Assembly: GCA_001898485.1 (NCBI GenBank)
Contig: MKTY01000019.1
Coordinates: 682,001-746,000 of the forward strand
Reading direction: 5' to 3'
Source of the DNA: Sphingobacteriales bacterium 46-32
GTDB taxonomy: Bacteria; Bacteroidota; Bacteroidia; Chitinophagales; Chitinophagaceae
Length of the DNA: 64,000 bases
Shown here one piece after another: positions 16,909-26,662 of this stretch (its first letter is position 1; each line of letters begins with the position of its first letter). The notes beneath the pieces are model-generated. The model was not told the DNA's origin. It did no database searches and saw only the letters and a program-made list of their open reading frames with translations. Position numbers and translations under genes: made by a program.

Positions 16909-18156
16909 ATGCGTAATTCTCCGTTTTGGTGGATCCTCATAGGTTTTATGGTTTTACTGGATATCTACGTATTCCAGGCCGTAAAAACGCTGGCCTGGCC
17001 GGCTGCCACCCGTACCCGTACTATCATTTTTATAGGTTACTGGACCATATCGGTAGTAGCTCTTTTGCTGCTGATTTTTCTGCCTTACCTGCATTTTGAC
17101 CAGCAATCGCGGATGCTGAAAAGCACCATTTTTGCCCTGATTGCGGGACTTTTCTTTGCCAAATTCATTGCAGCGCTGTTTTTCTTTATTGATGATGTGC
17201 GCCGCGGCGTGCAATGGATGGCAGGGCTTTGGGGTGCCAGGGGAGGTGAAGGCGATGTGGTGCAGCAGCCCGGCATAACCCGATCGGCTTTTCTGACCTG
17301 GACAGGTATGCTTTTTGGAGGCGGTCTTTTCGGCTCACTGATTTATGGTTTTGGTAATCGCTACAAATACCAGGTCAAAACGATTCCGGTCACTTTCAAC
17401 AATCTTCCTGAGGCTTTTCGTGGATTACGGATTGTACATATTTCTGATATTCACTCCGGCAGTTTTACCGATAAACAAGCTGTAAAAAAAGGTGTGGAAA
17501 AGATCATGCGCGAAAAACCTGACCTGATCTTCTTTACCGGCGACCTGGTAAACAATACAGCCGATGAAATGGACGAATACCAGGAAATATTTGCCCAACT
17601 CAGCGCACCCATGGGAGTATACTCGACCCTGGGTAATCATGATTATGGCGATTATGTACAGTGGGATACTCCTGAAGCTAAAATTGCCAACCTTGACCGG
17701 TTGAAGCAGGTGCATGCCTCTATGGGCTGGAAACTGCTCATGAATGAACATGTGGTGCTGGAAAGAGACGGAGAAAAAATCGCGATCCTGGGTATCGAAA
17801 ACTGGAGTGCCAAAGGCCGTTTTCCCAAATATGGTAAAATGCAGGATGCCCATGCCGGCACCGAAGCCTATCCCTTTAAGATATTACTGAGCCATGACCC
17901 TTCACACTGGGATGGAGAGGTAAAAGAGAAATATCCTGATATTGACCTTATGCTGTCTGGCCACACGCATGGAATGCAGTTTGGTGTGGAGTTGCCCGGG
18001 TTCAAATGGAGTCCCGTTCAATATATGTATCATCAATGGGCCGGATTGTATGAGACAGGCAGTCAGAAGCTGTATGTAAACCGCGGCTATGGTTTTCTCG
18101 GTTATCCCGGACGGGTAGGTATATTGCCGGAAATTACTGTCCTGCATCTTGCCTGA
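16909..18156 (+). CDS. membrane-anchored metallophosphoesterase
   Basis: The 415-residue protein has about four N-terminal hydrophobic helices (to residue 160), then a calcineurin-like metallophosphoesterase domain with every metal motif: IVHISDIHSG, FFTGDLVNN, STLGNHDYGD, LLSHDPSHW and LSGHTHGMQFG. YaeI-like members of this class act on lipid-linked phosphates at the membrane; the substrate here is not known. The start MRNSPFWWIL was chosen because the 30 upstream codons overlap a promoter box and have no family match. It is divergent from parA. Confidence 0.9.
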   Translation: MRNSPFWWILIGFMVLLDIYVFQAVKTLAWPAATRTRTIIFIGYWTISVVALLLLIFLPYLHFDQQSRMLKSTIFALIAGLFFAKFIAALFFFIDDVRRGVQWMAGLWGARGGEGDVVQQPGITRSAFLTWTGMLFGGGLFGSLIYGFGNRYKYQVKTIPVTFNNLPEAFRGLRIVHISDIHSGSFTDKQAVKKGVEKIMREKPDLIFFTGDLVNNTADEMDEYQEIFAQLSAPMGVYSTLGNHDYGDYVQWDTPEAKIANLDRLKQVHASMGWKLLMNEHVVLERDGEKIAILGIENWSAKGRFPKYGKMQDAHAGTEAYPFKILLSHDPSHWDGEVKEKYPDIDLMLSGHTHGMQFGVELPGFKWSPVQYMYHQWAGLYETGSQKLYVNRGYGFLGYPGRVGILPEITVLHLA

Positions 18157-18245
18157 TAAATTAACAGTGGCATTAAACCTTTGGTGAATATTGTGGTCAG
18201 ACTGTCCGCAGACCTGCACCATAACCACCGATCTAAACATACCCG

Positions 18246-19277
18246 ATGATAAAACACATCCTGGTACTCCTGCTTACATTGGGTATAACCAGTACCTGTC
18301 TGGCTCAAAAAAATATGCCCGATACTACCGTTACGGCTGGTGTGGATATGGATGATCTGGATGACCTCGATGACTTGTTGAATGACCTCGAACTCTTTCT
18401 TGATTCCTTATTACGTCCCCGGAGTTATACTGTCATTGGGTTATCTGCTTCACCGGGCTATTATAATTATAAAGGCAGCCTGCTTACGCAAACCCGTATT
18501 CGTACCGAATCGAAACTGACCTGGGCACCCATGCTGGCCTATTATCACCGGTCAGGTCTGGGATTGTCTGCATCAGGATTTCTAATAGAAGAAGAAGGAA
18601 AGCTCAACCTTTTTCAATATGCTGTTACTCCTTCTTATGATTATCTGAGCAACCGGGCGCTGGCAACAGGCATCTCTTATACCCGTTATTTCTCTAAAGA
18701 CTCATTGCGGTTTTACGTATCGCCTTTGCAAAATGAGCTGAGTGCTTATTTCACTTACCGAAAAAGCTGGCTCAAACCTTCTGTCATTGTCAATTATGCC
18801 TGGGGCAACCGGGAAGAGTTGAAAATGCGACTGGCTTTTATTGAATCATTGCGCCTGCGCAGACGCCTGCTCGACTACCTGCAATCACGCTACGATCAAT
18901 CAGTGAGTGATATAAGTATAACGGCTACAGTGGTGCACGATTTTTACTGGTTGCAGGTATTGGGCAAAAAGGATAATATAAGGCTGACGCCGCAATTATT
19001 ATTTACCAGTGGCACCCAGCAGTACGGATTCAATCAAAAAGTGAATGATTACTCGCTCACCAAACTAACCCGTAGCAACCTGCTGGCCACTGCAAGGGAA
19101 TTCAATCTCGATAGCCGCAAGGAATTTAAGCCGCTTTCGCTGGGATTTTGCCTGCGTGCGGAATACGGTATAGGCAAATTCTATATCCAGCCCCAGTGCC
19201 TCGTTGATTATTATTTTCCCGCCAAAGAAAACAACTGGTCCTCTATTTTCTCCATAAATGCCGGGTTCAATTTCTGA
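18246..19277 (+). CDS. putative outer-membrane beta-barrel with acidic linker
   Basis: The 343-residue protein has signal peptide MIKHILVLLLTLGITSTCLA, then a strongly acidic Asp/Leu run (DDLDDLDDLLNDLELFLDS, residues about 37-55). After it come alternating amphipathic strands rich in Tyr and Ser (SPGYYNYKGSLL, YAVTPSYDYLSN, GISYTRYFS), ending in FSINAGFNF. The terminal aromatic and strand pattern are typical of outer-membrane barrels. I do not recognise a named family. The next gene also encodes a barrel but is separated by 152 nt. Confidence 0.65.
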   Translation: MIKHILVLLLTLGITSTCLAQKNMPDTTVTAGVDMDDLDDLDDLLNDLELFLDSLLRPRSYTVIGLSASPGYYNYKGSLLTQTRIRTESKLTWAPMLAYYHRSGLGLSASGFLIEEEGKLNLFQYAVTPSYDYLSNRALATGISYTRYFSKDSLRFYVSPLQNELSAYFTYRKSWLKPSVIVNYAWGNREELKMRLAFIESLRLRRRLLDYLQSRYDQSVSDISITATVVHDFYWLQVLGKKDNIRLTPQLLFTSGTQQYGFNQKVNDYSLTKLTRSNLLATAREFNLDSRKEFKPLSLGFCLRAEYGIGKFYIQPQCLVDYYFPAKENNWSSIFSINAGFNF

Positions 19278-19429
19278 TTTTAGAAAACCTTCACAAACGG
19301 ACGGCAATAACAACGTCTGAAAAATGTTTTAATAATCTTAAAGCGTTCAGCCGTTAATGCAAATTAACAGCGATGCAAATCTGCTGGCATTAATCTTGGA
19401 TTTCATCTGCTCTAAAACTTTAATTATTT

Positions 19430-20020
19430 ATGAAAGCAAAACTCTTCCTTCCGCTCGCAGCAATGCTATTCCTTTCTTCGGCAGCCATGGCCCAGTTTCA
19501 TATCGGGATCAAAGGCGGAGCCAACATTTCGAAAGTGGATGGCGCTTCTTTTAAAGACAAGTTTAGCTATGGGTACCATTTGGGTGGATTTGCTGAAATC
19601 GGACTGGGTCGCAAATTTGCGATACAACCCGAAGTGCTGTTTAACCAGTACAACACTACAGTAGACAGCAACTTCAATCATGTCTATGAAAGCGTATTCA
19701 ATTCAGACCAGAGCAAAGTAAGGCTCAACTATCTCTCCATTCCCATTTTACTTAACTACAAACTTATTGGCAATTTTCTGACTCTGCAGGCTGGTCCCCA
19801 GTTTAGCGTACTGATGGATCAAAACAAAAACCTGTTGCAAAACGGAGGTAAAGCTTTTTCAAATGGCGATTTTGCCATGCTGGGTGGTGTGCAACTCAAA
19901 TTGAGTGCTTTGCGCATTACGGGAAGGTATGTGGTAGGGCTTAACAATATTAATGACATCGATAACCGCGATCGTTGGAAAAATGAAGGATTCCAGCTGT
20001 CGCTTGGTCTTGCTCTCTGA
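19430..20020 (+). CDS. outer membrane beta-barrel protein (porin-like, PF13568 type)
   Basis: The 196-residue protein has signal peptide MKAKLFLPLAAMLFLSSAAMA and an eight-stranded-barrel pattern typical of the OMP_b-brl_2 family: FHIGIKGGANISKVDG, YHLGGFAEIGLGRKFAIQPE, LNYLSIPILLNYKL, TLQAGPQFSVL, and ALRITGRYVVGLNNI, ending LSLGLAL. Such small barrels are abundant in Bacteroidota; individual functions are unknown. A strong terminator follows. Confidence 0.88.
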   Translation: MKAKLFLPLAAMLFLSSAAMAQFHIGIKGGANISKVDGASFKDKFSYGYHLGGFAEIGLGRKFAIQPEVLFNQYNTTVDSNFNHVYESVFNSDQSKVRLNYLSIPILLNYKLIGNFLTLQAGPQFSVLMDQNKNLLQNGGKAFSNGDFAMLGGVQLKLSALRITGRYVVGLNNINDIDNRDRWKNEGFQLSLGLAL

Positions 20021-20042
20021 TCTTCGAAAACAGCCATGAAAG

Positions 20043-20075
20043 GCCCGTCACCTGTTCAGGTGCGGGCTTTTTTAT
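20043..20075 (+). terminator. intrinsic terminator
   Basis: GCCCG and CACCTG on the left pair with CAGGTG and CGGGC on the right around a short loop, followed by a run of T. It lies just after the small barrel gene. Confidence 0.9.
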
Positions 20076-20185
20076 TGTGAAAAGGGACGCAAACTGGCAG
20101 GCAGCCAGGCTTAATTTAGCTTTTTTGTCGCTTCATTATCAACATATTTGCCTGGTTTGGCAGTTACCGGCACGCGGCACGATCA

Positions 20186-20214
20186 TTGAAACGGGTACAT
20201 TCCTATTATTTTTG
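20186..20214 (+). promoter_or_regulatory. lon promoter
   Basis: A TTG at 20186-20188 is followed after 18 nt by TATTTTTG (20207-20214), matching the Bacteroidota -33/-7 pattern. The predicted leader to the lon ATG is about 40 nt. Confidence 0.6.
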
Positions 20215-20262
20215 TAGCCCGCCTCTGGCGGGGTGACAATATGACCCTAGAAGCCAAAGAAT

Positions 20263-22665
20263 ATGAGTTTTGACAAGTTAATTTTCCGCCCGGAAGATGA
20301 GATGGATTTTTTACCCATTATCCCGCTCAACGAATCGGAACAGGATGACACCAATGGAATTGAAATTCCCGATGAAATAGCACTCCTGCCACTTCGCAAT
20401 ACCGTGCTTTTCCCCGGCGTGGTACTGCCTATCACTGTAGGACGCGACAAGAGTATTAAAGCTGTACAGGAAGCCTATAAAGCCGATAAACTGATAGCCG
20501 TAGTGGCTCAGAAGGACAGTACGGTCGAAGATCCTGCTATAACCGATCTCGAATCGATCGGTACTGTAGCACGTATCGTAAAACAGATCCGTATGCCGGA
20601 TGGCGGCACTACGATCATCATTCAGGGTAAGAGCCGTATCCGAATCGAGGCTATCACGATGGAAGATCCCTATTTCAGGGCGCGGATACAAAAGCTGGAA
20701 GAAGAGCCTTCACCGGCAGCAGCCGATTTCGATGCCTATGTCTCCAACATTAAGGATCTGGCCACTGAAATCATCCAGCTGTCTCCCAATATTCCGAGCG
20801 AAGCATCCATCATTCTGCGCAATATTGAAAACCCTGCTTTCCTGATCCATTTTGTAAGCAGCAATCTCAATACTTCTATCCGCGAAAAGCAGCAACTGCT
20901 CGAGATAAACGGCATTCGTGAAAGAGCAGATATGCTTATGCAGTTGCTTCAAAAGGAGCTGCAGTTTGCTGAACTGAAAAATAAAGTAACGACCAAAACC
21001 CGCACCGAACTGGATAAACAGCAGCGGGAGTATTTTCTGCAGCAACAGCTGAAGAGCATTAAGGAAGAACTGGGGGGTGACAGCAATGTGCAGGAAGTAA
21101 AAGAAATGCAGAAAAAAGCTGAGCAGAAGAAATGGCCGCTTGCTGCACGTGAGCTTTTTAAAAAAGGTATTGAGAAACTGGAACGCATGCACCCCAGTAC
21201 GCCCGATTATTCGGTGGTATACAATCACCTTGACCTGATGCTCGAACTGCCCTGGGATGAAGTATCAGAAGATCAGTATGATCTGAAAAAAGCACGAAAG
21301 GTGCTGGACAATGATCATTTCGGTATGCATAAGATTAAAGAGCGAATACTGGAATACCTGGCTGTGCTGAAACTGAAGGGCGACATGAAAAGCCCTATTC
21401 TTTGTTTTGTAGGCCCTCCGGGCATCGGTAAAACATCGCTGGGACGAAGCATAGCAAATGCTATTGGCAGAAAGTATGTGCGGCTGAGCCTGGGTGGTAT
21501 GCACGATGAGAGCGAAATACGCGGTCACCGCAAGACTTATATTGGCGCCATGCCGGGACGTATTCTTCAATCATTACGGAAAATAAAAACATCCAACCCG
21601 GTTATGATTCTCGATGAGATTGATAAGATCGGGAATGACTTCAGAGGCGACCCCAGCAGTGCGCTGCTGGAAGTGCTGGATCCGGAACAGAATAATAGCT
21701 TTTACGACAACTATCTCGAAACAGAATATGACCTCAGTAAGGTATTGTTTATTGCCACAGCCAATAACCTGCAAAACATTCAGCCGGCTCTGCGCGACAG
21801 GCTGGAGATCATCGATCTGAGCGGATATGCGGTGGAGGAGAAGATAGAAATCGCCAAACGGCATCTGCTGCCGCGGCAGAAGGAATTGCATGGACTAAAA
21901 AGCAGTCAGTTCAAGATCAGTGATAAGGTGCTCGAAAAAATGATTCAGGACTATACCCGCGAAAGCGGAGTGCGTGAACTTGACCGTCAGCTGGCATCTG
22001 TAATGCGTTACCAGGCCAAGGAACTGGCTATGAAAGGTAAACTGCGTTCATCTATCACCAGTGCCGATGTGGAGAAGATACTGGGCAAACCGCGGTATAG
22101 TAATGAACTTTACCGCACGGCCAATATGCCTGGCGTGGCCGTGGGGCTGGCCTGGACGTACGTAGGCGGCGATATTCTGTTTATTGAAACCAGCCTGAGT
22201 GCAGGCAAAGGCGATTTGAAGCTGACCGGTAACCTGGGTAATGTAATGAAAGAAAGTGCCAGTACTGCATTGACTTATTTGCAGGCCAATGCAGCCAAAT
22301 ACGATATTGACCCGGACCTTTTTGAAAAGAAAAGTATTCACATTCACGTACCCGAGGGAGCTGTACCCAAAGATGGCCCCAGTGCCGGTATTACTATGAT
22401 GACGGCAATAGCTTCTGCACTCACGGGCCGGAAAGTAAAATCTTTCCTGGCTATGACGGGTGAGATCACCCTTCGCGGACAGGTATTGCCCGTAGGTGGT
22501 ATTAAAGAAAAAGTGCTGGCGGCTAAACGTGCCGGGTTGAAAGAAATCATTCTCTGCTGGCAAAATGAAAAAGATGTACAGGAGATCGAGTCAGAGTTTA
22601 TAAAAGGCCTCCGTTTTCATTATGTAAAAACAATGAATCAGGTGCTGGAAATAGCCCTGGTATAA
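20263..22665 (+). CDS. lon: ATP-dependent protease Lon
   Basis: The 800-residue LonA has an N-terminal substrate domain (IALLPLRNTVLFPGVVLPIT onward), an AAA+ module with Walker A GPPGIGKTS and Walker B MILDEIDKIG, and a C-terminal serine protease. The Ser707-Lys748 dyad sits in PKDGPSAG and VGGIKEKVLAAK. It degrades misfolded and regulatory proteins in the cytoplasm. Length and motifs are normal. It has its own promoter and is followed by porQ after a hairpin. Confidence 0.98.
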   Translation: MSFDKLIFRPEDEMDFLPIIPLNESEQDDTNGIEIPDEIALLPLRNTVLFPGVVLPITVGRDKSIKAVQEAYKADKLIAVVAQKDSTVEDPAITDLESIGTVARIVKQIRMPDGGTTIIIQGKSRIRIEAITMEDPYFRARIQKLEEEPSPAAADFDAYVSNIKDLATEIIQLSPNIPSEASIILRNIENPAFLIHFVSSNLNTSIREKQQLLEINGIRERADMLMQLLQKELQFAELKNKVTTKTRTELDKQQREYFLQQQLKSIKEELGGDSNVQEVKEMQKKAEQKKWPLAARELFKKGIEKLERMHPSTPDYSVVYNHLDLMLELPWDEVSEDQYDLKKARKVLDNDHFGMHKIKERILEYLAVLKLKGDMKSPILCFVGPPGIGKTSLGRSIANAIGRKYVRLSLGGMHDESEIRGHRKTYIGAMPGRILQSLRKIKTSNPVMILDEIDKIGNDFRGDPSSALLEVLDPEQNNSFYDNYLETEYDLSKVLFIATANNLQNIQPALRDRLEIIDLSGYAVEEKIEIAKRHLLPRQKELHGLKSSQFKISDKVLEKMIQDYTRESGVRELDRQLASVMRYQAKELAMKGKLRSSITSADVEKILGKPRYSNELYRTANMPGVAVGLAWTYVGGDILFIETSLSAGKGDLKLTGNLGNVMKESASTALTYLQANAAKYDIDPDLFEKKSIHIHVPEGAVPKDGPSAGITMMTAIASALTGRKVKSFLAMTGEITLRGQVLPVGGIKEKVLAAKRAGLKEIILCWQNEKDVQEIESEFIKGLRFHYVKTMNQVLEIALV

Positions 22666-22678
22666 AACAACATTACCG

Positions 22679-22712
22679 GGCAGACACCTACTACTAAGAC
22701 CGGGTGTCTGCC
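22679..22712 (+). terminator. hairpin between lon and porQ
   Basis: A 10-bp perfect stem (GGCAGACACC with GGTGTCTGCC) encloses a 14-nt loop and is followed by the moderately T-rich TTATCTTCG. It may terminate lon. It ends 16 nt before the TTG start of porQ, so a regulatory role is also possible. Confidence 0.6.
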
Positions 22713-22728
22713 TTATCTTCGTAAGGTC

Positions 22729-23742
22729 TTGCGATTTCTTTTTATCATACTCTTTTGCGGATGTCTGCCGGCCCTGCAGGCACAGACCCTTGGTGGACAG
22801 GCGGCCTTCACTTTTCTCAACATGCCCGCCACGCCGCGGCTTAGTGCATTGGGAGGTATCAATGTTTCTGATCCGGCCAACGACATCGGGCTGGCATTCA
22901 ACAATCCCGCATTGCTACGGCCTTCCATGCACTGGCAGTTGAATACCGTAGTGACCGCAATAGCAGCCGATGTAAAATCTTACCATGCAGGTCTTGGTAT
23001 TTATGCGCCAAAACTGGCTACCAGTTTCGGATGGGGGCTTCATTATATCGATTATGGATCGATACCACAAACCGATGCTTCGGGTAATGTGATGGGGCGA
23101 TTTATGCCGCGCGACTGGGTGATGCAGATAATGGCTTCGCGTCAGTACCTCGAAAAATGGCATTATGGCGTTACGTTAAAATTTATTCAATCTTCTTATG
23201 GCAGCTACCAATCCAATGGTATAGCCGTGGATGTGGGGGTACAGTATCGCGATACGGCTGTGGGACTTTCTGCATCCCTGCTGGCAAAAAACATGGGTAC
23301 GCAGTTGAAACAATATGTATCCGGACAGCCGGAAGATATCCCTTTTGATCTGCAAATAGGTATCAGTAAACGACTGCGCGAAGCTCCTTTTTCTTTTTCG
23401 TTAACAGCACATCATCTGCATCAGTTTGATATCGGTTATCGGGAACAGGCTGCAGGTTCCCGGTTCAGTGCAGATCAGCTATTGCGTCATTTCGTACTGG
23501 CTACAACCGTGTATCTGGGCGATAAGGTGGAATTGACTGCGGGATATAATTATTTGCGCAGAAGAGAACTCAGGATTGGGGAAGGAGGTAATGGACTCAC
23601 GGGCTTTTCGCTGGGGGCTGTATTGCTGCTCCGCAAACTACAGGTACAGTACGCCCGCTCGCAATACCTGAACAATAAAGCGTATAACCAGTTTGGTATT
23701 AACCTGGCACTCGATCAACTTGCCGGGCTCGGCCGGAAGTAA
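22729..23742 (+). CDS. porQ: type IX secretion system protein PorQ
   Basis: The 337-residue outer-membrane beta-barrel matches PorQ: signal peptide to LQAQ, then LGGQAAFTFLNMPATPRLSA and LGGINVSDPANDIGLAFNNP, the conserved N-terminal block of the family. PorQ is needed in the type IX system to hold the PorZ/PorU attachment complex that anchors cargo at the cell surface. The only plausible start is TTG, eight bases after a near-consensus -7 box (TATCTTCG), so initiation is unusual. It converges on the sulfatase-fold gene with a 20-nt gap. Confidence 0.88.
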   Translation: MRFLFIILFCGCLPALQAQTLGGQAAFTFLNMPATPRLSALGGINVSDPANDIGLAFNNPALLRPSMHWQLNTVVTAIAADVKSYHAGLGIYAPKLATSFGWGLHYIDYGSIPQTDASGNVMGRFMPRDWVMQIMASRQYLEKWHYGVTLKFIQSSYGSYQSNGIAVDVGVQYRDTAVGLSASLLAKNMGTQLKQYVSGQPEDIPFDLQIGISKRLREAPFSFSLTAHHLHQFDIGYREQAAGSRFSADQLLRHFVLATTVYLGDKVELTAGYNYLRRRELRIGEGGNGLTGFSLGAVLLLRKLQVQYARSQYLNNKAYNQFGINLALDQLAGLGRK

Positions 23743-23762
23743 TAAGCCCTGTTTCGGGAACA

Positions 23763-25274
23763 TTATTTAATCATAATACATGAATCCTTTAACAGGGGGA
23801 GGCCGGCATTAAAGTAATTATTCAGGACTACCCGGAAAGTATTGACGGGAGTGATGGATGGATATAAGAGACTATCACGCCCATCACTAAAGTAATAAGC
23901 GGAGAGATTCATGAATTGTTTGTCTCTTATACGTGCAGCAATCGGCAGCTCATTATCTCTTTTGCCATGATCACCTGCTACAATAATAACACGGGGTCGC
24001 TGAAAAGATTGGTTGGCTGTTTCTGCGATTTTTTTAATCCAGGTATTTGTGTAGTACAACTGATCCAAATAAAGGCTGTCATTCGATAAATGGTAGTCAT
24101 TATCGGTGTTGCGCAGTTGTCCACTACGATCCAGATAAAAGGGGCGATGAGGAAGCATGATATGCGCCATCACAAATTTTGGCATGCCAGTCTGCGTTTT
24201 TAATTCAGAAAGCAAGTGGTTCAAATTTGTTTTATTTCTTTGAATGGCTACTTGCCGCCATTTCTCTTTTTTTGCAGGACTTGTCTTAAGCCAGCTCCAC
24301 CGACTGGTAAAATTCCACCAGATCTCCCAGTAGATTCTGCCACCCATTGTTTCTCTCGTGAAAATAAAGTCCATGTCCTTGTTAAAAAAAGAGGGAGAAG
24401 AGGAGGGGTAATCATCAATGTCCATCAATCCCAGGTTCTTAACCTGGTAGCCCAGTTGATTCAATGTTTTTGGTAAAACACTTTTTTTATAAGCATACTG
24501 TGCCTGTATCATATGCCTGGGGTCTGAAGGTGCTCCTTCAAGGTCTGCTTGCAGATAATCCAGATTGAGGGTTGAAGCCAGCGAATGAGGGGTGGAATTG
24601 TAGTTGCTACGGGCGTCTTCTGCTATGAGAAAATGGTTATGTTCAAGCGTTGAGTCAAGTGTGCTGTTGTCGAAGTGAAGATAGGTGGACAGCGCCTTAC
24701 TGCTGGCATATTCATCAAAGACGACAAAAAAGATATCCGGAGCTACAGCAGTTTTTTTGATTTGGGAAATAAGGGTAGTAGTACTTTTGTTTTTTCCGAT
24801 ATCGAGCCGGCTCAGTTCGCCAGAACCTATTTTGTAGCCAGTGGAAATAATTTCAAGACCGACGAAAACAATGAAAAGCAGATTGAGAAAGAAAGTAAAT
24901 CTGGATAAATCAGGTTTCTTTATTCGCAAAAAGAGAAAACTGCTGACAATTGCAATAAAGTAAACAGGAAGAAGTACTGTATAGGAGGATAGTCGGGGAG
25001 GTAAGGGCAATGATTTCATGAAATCATGAAAGGGTGCCCAGAATAAGTAAGGCAGCAGTATAATTGCCGCCCAGAGGCCTGCAGCACGCACCTGTCTGAT
25101 CAATATCCAGCCGAGGGCAAATAACCCGATTGCTGCCGATAAAAATATGCCGAAATAAATTAACGGGTATTTGAGATAAACATATCCGAAGTAGGCATTG
25201 TAAATATGCCACACAAAGAATAAAGGTGCCAGCAGCAGGTATACAGGTGCTTTTTGAAGGGTATTGCGGATCAT
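23763..25274 (-). CDS. membrane sulfatase/phosphotransferase-fold enzyme
   Basis: The 503-residue protein has five N-terminal transmembrane helices (to about 155) and a periplasmic alkaline-phosphatase-like domain: IFFVVFDEYASSKALS (candidate metal/nucleophile region), AHIMLPHRPF, and VIIVAGDHGKRDN (Asp-His metal pair). It is more distant from LTA synthase than the enzyme at 7.3-9.3 kb and lacks the FSTARG-type Thr site, so the nucleophile is uncertain. The start overlaps the methyltransferase stop (ATGA), the last step of a tightly coupled operon. A role in modifying a surface glycan is likely but inferred. Confidence 0.8.
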   Translation of the reverse strand: MIRNTLQKAPVYLLLAPLFFVWHIYNAYFGYVYLKYPLIYFGIFLSAAIGLFALGWILIRQVRAAGLWAAIILLPYLFWAPFHDFMKSLPLPPRLSSYTVLLPVYFIAIVSSFLFLRIKKPDLSRFTFFLNLLFIVFVGLEIISTGYKIGSGELSRLDIGKNKSTTTLISQIKKTAVAPDIFFVVFDEYASSKALSTYLHFDNSTLDSTLEHNHFLIAEDARSNYNSTPHSLASTLNLDYLQADLEGAPSDPRHMIQAQYAYKKSVLPKTLNQLGYQVKNLGLMDIDDYPSSSPSFFNKDMDFIFTRETMGGRIYWEIWWNFTSRWSWLKTSPAKKEKWRQVAIQRNKTNLNHLLSELKTQTGMPKFVMAHIMLPHRPFYLDRSGQLRNTDNDYHLSNDSLYLDQLYYTNTWIKKIAETANQSFQRPRVIIVAGDHGKRDNELPIAARIRDKQFMNLSAYYFSDGRDSLLYPSITPVNTFRVVLNNYFNAGLPLLKDSCIMIK

Positions 25275-26662
25275 GAAGCAGCTGTTTTTTTTCGGAACAG
25301 GTACAGGGTCCTCGATGAATCCTGAATTATTTCTTTTTTCAGGATATCAAAATGAACGGAAAAAGCGGCTTCGAAACTGGCAGGGTTATATTCTGGAAAA
25401 TGCCGGGTCTGTTGTTGCAGTATCTGCTGTGTTTTTTCATCTTCTACCGGTACAAATTCAAGAATAAGATAAGAAGAAAGCTTTGCCATGAAATCTGCAA
25501 TCTGGTCAAAACGCAATTGTTTCCCGATGGCCAGATGATGAATCAATGCAAGACCCATTACGAGGTCGGCACCAGCACGTGAAGTAAAACTGCTTCGTTC
25601 TTCATTATTTTGGCCAATAGCAGGAGTAGGAAAAGCAAGGTCCTGTACAAGCGGAAGGATACCCGATGCCCGCTCCTGGCGTCGTTGCAGGTACAGGCGA
25701 TTGATACAATAGGGATCAATATCAGCGGCCAGGACTTCAATTGATTTTTGTGTGAGCAGGCGGGCAAATAGGCCATCGTTGGCTCCCAGGTCTGTTGCGG
25801 TTTTTATAGCGGGCAACTCATTGATCCAGCTGCTTATAAGTTGTTTTTTATGTTCCAGGTAGTTGCCGCGTTGAGTGGCTTCTTCGTAATAAGCAGACCA
25901 GGTACTGGATTGCTGCGGCGTGCGCAGGCGGTTGATCAGCAATTCCAGGCTGCCCAGCAGGTTCCTCAACTTTTGTTTTGTAAAGGAGGCTGTATTTTCT
26001 GCATTGCCTTTACGGCGTTTGCTATAACGGGCCTGCAGATGAATATGCAGGTAGGTATGCAGCGAAAACCGGCTCCGGCGGGGCAAAAGAGCACTTACTG
26101 TTTCGACGGGAATGCCTGCGGGCCAGGCCAGCAACAGGCCAGTAAGCTGCTGACGTGAATAGTGCATCAGTAGCAACGGCGCCAGAAACATTTCACAGAA
26201 TTGCCGGTAGGCAATCCAGGGTTGATTGTCATATTTGGCAAGAGAAAGCGTATCGATCAATACCATTTTCCCTTTGTGCCATTGCATATTGAATGGCGTG
26301 GCATCTTTCAGTATCATATCGTATTGCAAGGCTTCTGCAGCAATACGCAGTGTGGTCAATGCTGCATCGCGCAGCATGTCAAAGCACCACTCATAAGGAT
26401 AACTGATCACAGGTACCCGCTCTGGCAGAATGGTGGTATACCAGTCTGTGTCTCCTGTCAGATTTTCGGTGACGGTACTATGGGGAAGCAATAATCCTTT
26501 TTGCACCAGTTGCTGGTAACAGCCACTCTGCATCAGGTGTTCATAGTTTTCCTGATATATGCGGTTTACCTGCCGGTATAGTACTCCCTCTTTTTCAAAT
26601 ACGAATCCGGCGGGGTCGCGAAATGATGAGGCATACGGGATAAAGTGATTGGCTTCCTGCAT
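25271..26662 (-). CDS. two-domain protein with C-terminal class I SAM methyltransferase
   Basis: The 463-residue protein has an N-terminal half with FRDPAGFVF and LKDATPFNMQWHKGKMVLID, which recall the catalytic loop and metal-binding Asp of aminoglycoside-kinase-like folds. The C-terminal half is a methyltransferase: glycine-rich SAM loop TDLGANDGLFAR, acidic residue in VLAADIDPYCIN, and DLVMGLALIHHL. Proteins starting SSFRDPxGFVF resemble the nodulation protein NoeA, but I am not certain of that link. It overlaps the small upstream gene by one base and the downstream sulfatase gene by four. The substrate is unknown. Confidence 0.75.
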   Translation of the reverse strand: MQEANHFIPYASSFRDPAGFVFEKEGVLYRQVNRIYQENYEHLMQSGCYQQLVQKGLLLPHSTVTENLTGDTDWYTTILPERVPVISYPYEWCFDMLRDAALTTLRIAAEALQYDMILKDATPFNMQWHKGKMVLIDTLSLAKYDNQPWIAYRQFCEMFLAPLLLMHYSRQQLTGLLLAWPAGIPVETVSALLPRRSRFSLHTYLHIHLQARYSKRRKGNAENTASFTKQKLRNLLGSLELLINRLRTPQQSSTWSAYYEEATQRGNYLEHKKQLISSWINELPAIKTATDLGANDGLFARLLTQKSIEVLAADIDPYCINRLYLQRRQERASGILPLVQDLAFPTPAIGQNNEERSSFTSRAGADLVMGLALIHHLAIGKQLRFDQIADFMAKLSSYLILEFVPVEDEKTQQILQQQTRHFPEYNPASFEAAFSVHFDILKKEIIQDSSRTLYLFRKKTAAS

